Assembly: GCF_001425745.1 (NCBI RefSeq)
Contig: NZ_LMDF01000011.1
Span: 257,746-321,745 of the forward strand
Direction: 5' to 3'
DNA: 64,000 bases
Source: Caulobacter sp. Root343
GTDB lineage: Bacteria > Pseudomonadota > Alphaproteobacteria > Caulobacterales > Caulobacteraceae
Below are positions 35,894 to 42,438 of the stretch, piece after piece (the stretch's first letter is position 1; each line of letters begins with the position of its first letter). The position numbers were made by a program, and so were the translations under genes. The notes below the pieces were generated by a model that made no database searches, was not told where the DNA came from, and saw only the letters and a program-made list of their open reading frames with translations.

Positions 35894-36039
35894 ACGTCGA
35901 AGCCTAAGGAAGTCCACTCTTTCACGACTTTTTGCGGCGCGTCACAGCGTCGCCGTGCGCGGCGCTGGTAGCGCTCCCGTCTTCGCGGTCGAGGTGGGCG
36001 GTGCTAACGGTGAAAGCAGGCCCCAGCGGATCGATCGCG

Positions 36040-36387
36040 ATGACCCACCGGATCTATGCCACCAGCTTCGCCAGCGTTTATCCGCTTTACGTCGCCAAGG
36101 CGGAGCGGAAGGGCCGCACCCGAGCCGAGGTCGACCAGATCATCCTATGGCTGACCGGCTTCACCCCGGAGGCCTTCCAGGCGCACCTCGCCGACCAGAC
36201 CGACTTCCAGACTTTCTTCGCCAGGGCCCCCGCCTTGAACCCCGCGCGCGCCCTGATCACGGGCGTGGTCTGCGGCGTCCGTGTCGAAGACGTCGCCGAT
36301 CCGCTGATGCGCGAGATCCGCTACCTCGACAAGCTCATCGACGAACTGGCCAAAGGCAAGGCGATGGCGAAGATCCTGCGGGGGTGA
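36040..36387 (+). CDS. DUF2200 family protein
   Basis: 115 residues, matching the length of DUF2200 proteins and their opening (MTHRIYATSFASVYPLYVAK) and the segments ADQTDFQTFFA and VEDVADPLMREIRYLDKLIDELAKG. Cytoplasmic; function unknown. It starts at ATG 36040; upstream in-frame sequence is not conserved. The gene stands alone between phaZ (divergent) and a repeat element. Confidence 0.82.
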   Translation: MTHRIYATSFASVYPLYVAKAERKGRTRAEVDQIILWLTGFTPEAFQAHLADQTDFQTFFARAPALNPARALITGVVCGVRVEDVADPLMREIRYLDKLIDELAKGKAMAKILRG

Positions 36388-36430
36388 GCGCTCGGGGCCG
36401 GTCGACATTCACTGCGAATAGAATTTACCC

Positions 36431-36568
36431 GCCTTCCTGAGCCTTGTGCCCAGGGCCCAGGGTTCAGCTTCAACTGAACTTCGGCTGAGTTCACGGTCTT
36501 TCGGCCGCGCGGACCCAAAGTCCACACCGGCCTCAAGCACGGCTCCTGGGCACAGGCCCCAGGAAGGC
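36431..36568 (+). repeat. MITE-like element copy 1
   Basis: A 138-bp intergenic element bounded by ~23-bp inverted repeats (GCCTTCCTGAGCCTTGTGCC... and its near complement ending ...CCAGGAAGGC, three mismatches). Its interior (GGCTGAGTTCACGGTCTTTC and following bases) is shared with the inverted copy at 46674-46805; only the termini are shared with the copy at 55728-55866. No coding capacity. Confidence 0.85.
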
Positions 36569-36625
36569 AGTGGGATTTGCCCCAGATGTAATGTCGATTT
36601 GGCCCCAGCCGGCCGCGGCCGGGTC

Positions 36626-37222
36626 TCACCCCTCGCGCATCGCGTCCTTGACGCGGCGGGCGATCTCGTCGGGCGGCAGGTTGTAGGGGATCACCGTCTT
36701 GAAGCGGCCCTTGGGGTCCATCAGGTAGATCGCGGTCGAGTGGTCCATGGTGTAGCCGGGCCCGTCGCCGACCTTGGCGTAATAGACCTTGTAGGCCTTG
36801 GCCGCGGCCGCGACCTGCTCCGGCGTTCCCGTCAGGCCGATCGTCGATTTCGGGACATAGTCGGCCGACAGGTAGGTCTTCATCTGGGCGGCGGTGTCGC
36901 GGCCCGGGTCGATCGAAATGAAGACGATCTGGAAGTCCTTGGCCTTGGGGCCCAACTGGTCGGTGGCCGCCGCCAGGCCCTGCAGCGTGCCGGGGCAGAC
37001 GTCGGGGCAGTAGGTGAAACCAAAGAACACCGCGCTCCATTTCCCCTTCAGCACCTTCTCGGTGGCCGGCGCGCCGTTCTGGTCGACCAGTTGGAACGGC
37101 CCGCCGACGGCGGCCGTCGGTTGCGACTTGAAGACGCCCGCATTCCACGCCAGCCCCGCCGTAACCGCGAGGCCGACCACGCAGGCCAGGATCAGGACAA
37201 GGCGGTGACGCGGCATGTGCAT
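36626..37222 (-). CDS. senC: SCO1/SenC copper chaperone family protein
   Basis: 198 residues, anchored by an N-terminal helix (LVLILACVVGLAVTAGLAW) with a periplasmic thioredoxin-like domain. Copper ligands are the C-P-D-V-C-P motif and a distal His (YTMDHSTAIYL). SCO proteins deliver Cu to the CuA site of cytochrome oxidase. It is divergent from regB and separated by 50 bp, reproducing the regB/senC/regA grouping known from Rhodobacter and relatives. The Shine-Dalgarno AAAGGA precedes ATG 37222; a second ATG six bases on is also possible. Confidence 0.92.
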   Translation of the reverse strand: MHMPRHRLVLILACVVGLAVTAGLAWNAGVFKSQPTAAVGGPFQLVDQNGAPATEKVLKGKWSAVFFGFTYCPDVCPGTLQGLAAATDQLGPKAKDFQIVFISIDPGRDTAAQMKTYLSADYVPKSTIGLTGTPEQVAAAAKAYKVYYAKVGDGPGYTMDHSTAIYLMDPKGRFKTVIPYNLPPDEIARRVKDAMREG

Positions 37223-37229
37223 TTCATCC

Positions 37230-37260
37230 TTTTACTGTCGCCCGATCTTTTACTCTCGCC
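37230..37260. promoter_or_regulatory. Tandem 13-bp direct repeat between senC and regB
   Basis: TTTTACTGTCGCC (37230-37242) and TTTTACTCTCGCC (37248-37260) are spaced by 18 bp start to start and differ at one base. They fill most of the 50-bp divergent promoter gap, so a bound regulator could act on both genes. RegA itself is one candidate. Confidence 0.5.
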
Positions 37261-37272
37261 ACGCGCGAGAAT

Positions 37273-38691
37273 ATGGACAATCTTGCGGACATGGCTGACG
37301 TTTCGTTCGCTAGAGCGCCCGATGATCAACGTCACAAGGGGCTCGATAAGCCGGGCGAAGAACCGGCGCAAGACGACGCCTGGTCCTGGACCGCGCCTGG
37401 GCTTCGCCGTGGACGCTTAAGGGTTCGCACCCTGCTGGCCCAGCGCTGGGTCTCGGTGGTGGGCCAGACGGCCGTCCTGCTGATCGCCGGCCTCGCTCTG
37501 AAACTGCAAGTCCCATGGGCGCTGTGCTTCACCCTGATCGCCCTGGCGGCCTGGCTGAATGTGCTGCTGGGCCTGGCCTCCAGCGGTCAGCGCCTGGCCC
37601 GCGACGGCGAGGCCACCGCCCAGATCGCCTTCGACATCCTGCAGCTGTCGGGCCTGCTGTACCTGACCGGCGGGGCGCTGAACCCGTTCTCGCTGCTGCT
37701 GATCGCCCCGGTCACCCTGGCGGCGGCCACCCTGCCGGCGCGTTACGCCCTGGGCCTGGGCCTGCTGGCCATCCTGTCGTCGGTGATGCTGGCCTTGTTC
37801 CACATGCCGTTGCCGACCCTGGCCGGCGCCGCCGCGCCGCTCATGCCCAGCTCGCTGATGCTGTGGAGCATCGTCGCCGCCCGGATCTTCGGCATCGTCA
37901 TCACCGCCGCCTACGCTTGGCAGGCCGCCAGCGAGTCCGCGCGGATGGAGCTGGCCCTGAACGTCACCGAGACCGTCCTGGCCCGCGAGCAGCGGCTGTC
38001 GGCCCTGGGCGCCTTGGCCGCCGCCGCCGCCCACGAACTGGGCACGCCGCTGGCCACCATCTCGGTCGTTTCCCGCGAAATGGCCCGCAACGCCACTAGC
38101 GAGGAGGTCCGCGAGGACGCCGAACTGCTGATCGGCCAGGCGGCCCGTTGCCGAGAAATCCTGCAGCGCCTGACCGAAATGCCCGAGGCCACCGACGCGG
38201 TGCACGAGCGCATGAGCCTGGTCCAGCTGGTCCAGGACGTGATCGAGCCGCACATGGTGCACGGCATCCGGGTCGAGGCCGTGGTCAACGGCCCGTCGGG
38301 CGAGACCGCGCCCGACATCTGGCGTCGCCCCGAGATCATCCACGCCATGACCTCGATCGTCGAGAATGCGGTCGATTTCGCCCGTGGCGAGGTGATCGTC
38401 ATCGCCCGCTTCGACGCCCGCTACATCGTCATCGAGGCCCGCGACGACGGCCCTGGCTTCTCACCGGAAGTGCTGGCCAAGCTGGGCGAACCCTATGTGA
38501 CCACCCGTCCGGGGGCGGAAGGGTCACGCACCGGCCATATCGGCATGGGCCTTGGCTTCTTCATCGCCAAGACTCTTCTGGAACGAACCGGGGCGACCGT
38601 GGATTTCCGTAATGGACGCCGTGGCGGCGCGGTTGTTTCGGCGCGCTGGCCTCGGCCGGCGCTCGAAGCGCCCGGCTATACGGGGGCCTGA
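37273..38691 (+). CDS. regB: Redox-sensing sensor histidine kinase RegB/PrrB/ActS
   Basis: 472 residues with about six N-terminal membrane helices, then a kinase core. The quinone-binding signature GGxxNPF is present at G133-F139 (GGALNPF), the H-box is AHELGTPLATI with H254, and the redox-active Cys typical of RegB is C293 (ARCREILQRL). HATPase motifs follow (IVENAVDFA, DDGPGF, GMGLGFFIAKTL). RegB senses respiratory redox state and phosphorylates RegA. The response-regulator gene lies 101 bp downstream on the same strand. ATG 37273 was taken; M at 37291 is an alternative. Confidence 0.94.
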   Translation: MDNLADMADVSFARAPDDQRHKGLDKPGEEPAQDDAWSWTAPGLRRGRLRVRTLLAQRWVSVVGQTAVLLIAGLALKLQVPWALCFTLIALAAWLNVLLGLASSGQRLARDGEATAQIAFDILQLSGLLYLTGGALNPFSLLLIAPVTLAAATLPARYALGLGLLAILSSVMLALFHMPLPTLAGAAAPLMPSSLMLWSIVAARIFGIVITAAYAWQAASESARMELALNVTETVLAREQRLSALGALAAAAAHELGTPLATISVVSREMARNATSEEVREDAELLIGQAARCREILQRLTEMPEATDAVHERMSLVQLVQDVIEPHMVHGIRVEAVVNGPSGETAPDIWRRPEIIHAMTSIVENAVDFARGEVIVIARFDARYIVIEARDDGPGFSPEVLAKLGEPYVTTRPGAEGSRTGHIGMGLGFFIAKTLLERTGATVDFRNGRRGGAVVSARWPRPALEAPGYTGA

Positions 38692-38792
38692 TTTTGTTCG
38701 CGCGCAAGAGGGGGCTTGAGTCTTGTCCGCAAGCACGAAAGTATAGGTTGTTATTGGCCTGCTGAGTATTGGCCCGGGGAGGGGCTGACTTC

Positions 38793-39350
38793 ATGGCGGA
38801 TATTGGCGAGCTGGTTTCGGCGCTGCCGGACAAGACACTGCTGCTGTTGGACGATGACGGACCCCTGCGGACCCGGCTCGGACGCGCGCTGGAGCAGCGT
38901 GGCTTCGAGGTGACGCTGGCCGCTTCCGTCGCCGAGGCCCTGACCATCCTGCGCGGGGCCGCGCCGGCCCACGCCGTGCTGGACATGCGGCTGGAGGACG
39001 GTTCCGGCCTGAAAGTGGTCGAGGCCGTGCGTGATGCGCGGCCCGACGCCAAGGTCATCATGCTGACCGGCTATGGCAATATCGCCACCGCCGTGGCGGC
39101 CGTGAAGGCGGGGGTGGTCGACTACCTGTCCAAGCCCGCCGACGCCGACGACGTGGCCCGCGCCCTGCTGGCCGCCAAGGATGCGGCCCCGACCCCGCCG
39201 GAAAACCCGATGAGCGCCGACCGCGTGCGGTGGGAGCACATCCAGCGCGTCTACGAGATGTGCGGTCACAACGTCTCGGAAACGGCGCGCCGGCTGAACA
39301 TGCACCGACGCACGCTGCAGCGGATCCTGGCGAAGCGCGCGCCGCGCTGA
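38793..39350 (+). CDS. regA: Response regulator RegA/PrrA/ActR
   Basis: 185 residues. The receiver domain has the acidic pair D20-D21-D22, phospho-acceptor D64 (AVLDMRLEDG), T (MLTGYGN) and K (YLSKPADADD). A Pro-rich linker leads to a Fis-type helix-turn-helix (HNVSETARRLNMHRRTLQRIL), the near-invariant RegA DNA-binding helix. It controls respiratory and other energy genes in response to RegB. The start at 38793 follows GGGGAGG by nine bases. Confidence 0.94.
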   Translation: MADIGELVSALPDKTLLLLDDDGPLRTRLGRALEQRGFEVTLAASVAEALTILRGAAPAHAVLDMRLEDGSGLKVVEAVRDARPDAKVIMLTGYGNIATAVAAVKAGVVDYLSKPADADDVARALLAAKDAAPTPPENPMSADRVRWEHIQRVYEMCGHNVSETARRLNMHRRTLQRILAKRAPR

Positions 39351-39356
39351 TCCCAC

Positions 39357-39523
39357 TTCCCTCTCCCCTTGCGGGAGAGGGTGGCCCGCGCTGCGGGTCG
39401 GGTGAGGGGTCGCACAGACAGAAACGCCGCGACGGCCGAAAGGCTTGTCGCGGCGTCTTCGTTCTTCAACCCCTCATCCGTCGGCTTTGCCGACACCTTC
39501 TCCCGCAAGGGGAGAAGGGAATT
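39357..39523. repeat. Composite intergenic repeat (CTCTCCC family), copy 1
   Basis: A ~165-bp element between the convergent regA and SDR genes. It opens with the hairpin CTCTCCCCTTGCGGGAGAG, followed by GGGTGAGGGGT, and closes with CCCCTCATCCGTCGGC and the hairpin CTTCTCCCGCAAGGGGAGAAG. Related copies lie at 45857-46018 and 62665-62823. No coding sequence. Confidence 0.85.
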
Positions 39524-39528
39524 CGCGA

Positions 39529-40314
39529 TCACATCGCCGAAATGCCGCCGTCGACCTTGATCTCCGCGCCGGTCATGAACTTGCTCTCGTCGCTGGCCAG
39601 GTAGAGCACCGCATTGGCGATGTCGTTCGGCTCGCCGATGCGGCCCAGCGGCACCTGCCGCGCCAGCTTGGCGAAGGCCTCTTCCTTGCCGAACCGCGCC
39701 GAAAAGCCGTCCAGGATCGGCGTGTCGATGAAGGTCGGGTGGATGGAGTTCGAGCGGATGTCGAGCTTCATCTTGGCGCAGTACAGCGCGATGTTCTTGC
39801 TGAGCAGCCAGACCGCCGCCTTGGAGGCGTTGTAGGCCGGCGAGTTGCCATTGGCGATCAGGCCGGCGATCGAGCTCAGATTGATGATCGAGCCGGGCTG
39901 GTGAGCCCGCATGTGGGTCAGGGCGTGTTTGGCGCCCAGGAAGACCGAGTCGACATTGACCGACATCACCTTCTTCCAAAGGCCGAAATCCAGGCTTTCG
40001 ATGGGCCCGTCGCCGCCGATGCCGGCATTGTTGACCAGCACCGACAGGCCGCCCATGTCCCCGGCGGCCTTTTCCAGGACCTCGATCCACTGGTCTTCCT
40101 GGGTGACGTCCAGCTCATAGGCGAAGGCCGTGCCTGCTCCGTGCGCGGCGTTGATCTCGTCGGCCACGGCCTGGGCCCCGGCGAGGTTCAGGTCGGCCAG
40201 CGCCACCTTGGCGCCCTCCTTGGCCAGCATCCGGCCCGCCGCCGCGCCCAGGCCCTGGGCCCCACCGGTGATGAAGGCCTTCTTGCCGGCGACCCGGCCC
40301 GTGCTCTGCGCCAT
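39529..40314 (-). CDS. Short-chain dehydrogenase/reductase (SDR, classical)
   Basis: 261 residues with the NAD(P)-binding TGGAQGLG, the NNAG structural motif, catalytic Ser in INLSSIAG and Y-x-x-x-K in YNASK, ending in the classical VDGGISAM. Asp in ALADLN after beta-2 suggests NAD preference. The substrate is unknown; the closest overall pattern is 3-alpha/20-beta-hydroxysteroid or cyclohexanol-type SDRs. A palindrome at 40338-40355 in front of the gene suggests TetR-type control. Confidence 0.9.
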   Translation of the reverse strand: MAQSTGRVAGKKAFITGGAQGLGAAAGRMLAKEGAKVALADLNLAGAQAVADEINAAHGAGTAFAYELDVTQEDQWIEVLEKAAGDMGGLSVLVNNAGIGGDGPIESLDFGLWKKVMSVNVDSVFLGAKHALTHMRAHQPGSIINLSSIAGLIANGNSPAYNASKAAVWLLSKNIALYCAKMKLDIRSNSIHPTFIDTPILDGFSARFGKEEAFAKLARQVPLGRIGEPNDIANAVLYLASDESKFMTGAEIKVDGGISAM

Positions 40315-40337
40315 TTGCGGCGTCCTCCCGATTGTTT

Positions 40338-40355
40338 TTCAAACGATAGTTTGAA
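40338..40355 (-). promoter_or_regulatory. Palindromic operator before the SDR gene
   Basis: TTCAAAC, spacer GATA, GTTTGAA: a perfect 7-bp inverted repeat, 24-41 bp upstream of the SDR start. Size and AT-rich arms fit a TetR-family operator; no tetR gene lies in the window nearby. Confidence 0.6.
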
Positions 40356-40382
40356 CCGGGCGCACACGAAGGGGAAGACAAA

Positions 40383-40526
40383 TCTCTCCTCCTCCTCTGG
40401 GGGAGGGGGACCGGCGAACGCCGGTGGAGGGGCCCTGTGAGGTGGCGAGTTCACCACCGCTTCGCGGACCCCCTCCGTCTCGATGCGTATTCGCATCGAT
40501 CCACCTCCCCCTAATGGAGAGGAGAG
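40383..40526. repeat. GC-rich composite palindromic repeat
   Basis: Between the SDR and pterin dehydratase genes lie a run of pyrimidine/purine inverted segments: CTCCTCCTCTGGGGGAGGGG, CCGGCGAACGCCGG, GATGCGTATTCGCATC and a CCTCCCCCTAATGGAGAGGAG end. It resembles the segment at 63780-63900. It probably derives from an extragenic palindromic repeat; no gene seen. Confidence 0.6.
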
Positions 40527-40527
40527 A

Positions 40528-40815
40528 TCAGCCCGCCGCCGCGTCCATGAACTTGGCCAGCGCCACGTCCAGCTCCGTCACGCCGTCGGCGTCGTGCGTG
40601 GTCAGCAGCACCTCGACGCGGTTGTAGACGTTGAACCATTCCGGATGATGGTCGAGCTTCTCGGCCATCAGGGCCACGCGGGTCATGAAGCCGAAGGCTT
40701 CGTTGAAATCGGTGAACAGATAAGTCTTGGCGATGGCGTCCGCGTGATCCGGCGCGGCGCTCCAGCCGGTGAGCTGGGCGATCGCGGCGGCGGCGCCGAT
40801 CCTGGGGCGGGACAT
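40528..40815 (-). CDS. phhB: 4a-hydroxytetrahydrobiopterin (pterin-4a-carbinolamine) dehydratase
   Basis: 95 residues, normal for the PCD/DCoH family. The active-site signature HHPEWFNVYNRVEV is complete, with the following LTTHDADGVTELDVALA. The enzyme regenerates the pterin cofactor of aromatic-amino-acid hydroxylases and can also assist molybdopterin chemistry. AGGA precedes ATG 40815. It lies 28 bp downstream of the HAD hydrolase gene on the same strand, so the two may share a transcript. Confidence 0.92.
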   Translation of the reverse strand: MSRPRIGAAAAIAQLTGWSAAPDHADAIAKTYLFTDFNEAFGFMTRVALMAEKLDHHPEWFNVYNRVEVLLTTHDADGVTELDVALAKFMDAAAG

Positions 40816-40843
40816 GTTTCCTCCGAGGGAATCCGTTTCTCCC

Positions 40844-41485
40844 TCAGAACGCCAATCTCGTCGCTTCGGCAAGGTCGGCGAGCAGCTGGGCTTCGCTGGA
40901 GACCTTGATGGCGGTCATGCCCAGGGCCGCCGCCGGCTTGCAGTTGATCCCCAGGTCGTCGAGATAGACGCAGGCCTCGGGCGCGACGCCCAACAGCTCG
41001 CACATCATCTGGTAGATGCGCGGGTCGGGCTTGCGGACCCCGGCCTTGGAGCTTTCGATCACCGCGTCGAACAGGGCCATGATCTCGCCGACCGCCACGG
41101 CCTTGTCGGCGTTCTGGGCCATGCCCGGCCCGTGGCCGGTCGGGACGTTGTTGGTGATGCAGCCGACCTTGAACCGCGCCTTGCAGGCCCTCAGCGCGTC
41201 CACGACCCTGGGCCGAAGATCGCCGTACAGCAGCGGCAGCACCTCGACCCCGCGCACGGCGTGGCCCCGCCGCGTGGCCTCTTCGAGGAACAGGGTGTCG
41301 AAGGCGGCGGCGTCGATCTCGGCTCGCTCGAACCGGACCCAGGCGTTGGCGTCCGGATCGGCGGCGTTGACCGCGCGGATGAAGTTCTCGGGCAGGCCGC
41401 GCGCGATCTCGTAGCGGCGGAAGGCCTCGAACGGCGAGGTGGTGAACACGCCGCCGAAGTCCCAGATCACCGCCTCGATCGCCAT
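40844..41485 (-). CDS. HAD-family hydrolase (subfamily IA)
   Basis: 213 residues. HAD motif I is IWDFGGV (nucleophile Asp; the second Asp of DxD is Gly, as in dehalogenase-like or epoxide-hydrolase N-terminal-like members), motif II is CITNN, motif III is GVRKPDPRIY and motif IV is YLDDLGIN. The G-for-D change suggests it may not be a standard phosphatase. The cap is of the small helical C1 type. I chose ATG 41485 (MAIEAVIWDF) because in-frame sequence upstream is not conserved. Confidence 0.85.
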   Translation of the reverse strand: MAIEAVIWDFGGVFTTSPFEAFRRYEIARGLPENFIRAVNAADPDANAWVRFERAEIDAAAFDTLFLEEATRRGHAVRGVEVLPLLYGDLRPRVVDALRACKARFKVGCITNNVPTGHGPGMAQNADKAVAVGEIMALFDAVIESSKAGVRKPDPRIYQMMCELLGVAPEACVYLDDLGINCKPAAALGMTAIKVSSEAQLLADLAEATRLAF

Positions 41486-41635
41486 CGCCGCCCCCCCGAA
41501 CACTTGTTTGACCGAAAGCTAGCCGGGCGGGACGGCAAGGGAAAGCGGCAAGTCCATGGTGACGCTCGCGCGATGGGCGAAACCATGCTCACCTCCGCGC
41601 CGTTAGTGTTTTGTTAACGCTCTCCGGAGCCGCCC

Positions 41636-42172
41636 ATGTCGTTTCTTCGCCCGCTTACCGTCCTCGCCCTCGCCGCCGCCAGCCTGGCGGCCGCGCCCGC
41701 TGCCGCCGGCTCGCGCCAGGGCGGCGTCGGCCTGCCGCTAGATCCGGAACTGCTGCCGGCCAATTCGGGACCCGGCGACTGCGTCACACGGCGCGTGACC
41801 GGCCCGGGCGGCGCCTATCGCTGGGACCGCATCGAATGCGATCCCGATCGCGGCTGGGCTCAGTACGATCAATGGGGCTATGGCCGGGACCGTCTCGACG
41901 TCGAGACGCGCCGCGACGAGGGGCTGCTCGGCGGCCCGCCCCGTTACAATTCTGACGCCGGCGACCGCTATGGCGAGCGCCGGCAGCACGACGCCCGCTA
42001 CGAACAGCGGGTCGAGGAATACGAACACGAGAGAGTCCGCGCATATGGCGACGGCTATGACCAGGGTCGTGGGGGCCCGGTCGACAGCTATGCGTCGTCC
42101 TATGCGTACGGTTACGTCGCCGCGGGCCGCGACGAAGCCGGTTACCTGATCTGGCCCGGAAAGAGGCCTTAA
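41636..42172 (+). CDS. Secreted Tyr/Arg/Glu-rich protein, unknown
   Basis: 178 residues. A signal peptide (LTVLALAAASLAAAPAAAG) precedes a mature protein with two Cys (GDCVTRR, IECDPDR) and a C-terminal half dominated by Tyr, Arg, Glu, Asp and Gly (HDARYEQRVEEYEHERV). It is probably periplasmic or outer-envelope associated. I do not recognise the family; conservation in Caulobacter would be expected but was not checked. Confidence 0.72.
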   Translation: MSFLRPLTVLALAAASLAAAPAAAGSRQGGVGLPLDPELLPANSGPGDCVTRRVTGPGGAYRWDRIECDPDRGWAQYDQWGYGRDRLDVETRRDEGLLGGPPRYNSDAGDRYGERRQHDARYEQRVEEYEHERVRAYGDGYDQGRGGPVDSYASSYAYGYVAAGRDEAGYLIWPGKRP

Positions 42173-42246
42173 CCCGATCCGGGTGGCGCCGCCCTTGCGC
42201 CGGACGTGGAGACACGCACCAAAATGGGACAGGGGGAACTATCATC

Positions 42247-42351
42247 ATGCGTACGCCGAGCCGACCGCTCTTCAAGATCTATGAACTGGTGGCCATCGCC
42301 ATCTTCGTGGTGGCCGCGGCCGCCGTCAGCAGCATCGGGCTGGTGTACTGA
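42247..42351 (+). CDS. Small single-pass membrane protein (34 aa)
   Basis: The frame encodes MRTPSRPLFKIYELV followed by a clean membrane helix (AIAIFVVAAAAVSSIGLVY), with a basic N-terminus expected to stay in the cytoplasm. A GGGGGA Shine-Dalgarno lies ~10 bases upstream. It is too short for most gene callers. It sits between the secreted protein gene and the AsmA gene, same strand. Coding status is an inference from the ribosome site plus topology. Confidence 0.5.
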   Translation: MRTPSRPLFKIYELVAIAIFVVAAAAVSSIGLVY

Positions 42352-42438
42352 CGCGGTCCTGAAGACCGCCAACTAGCGCCAAATTGGAACGGGACTGCCG
42401 GCCTCGCGCGTTACGAGGGATCAACCGGAGCCACGATC

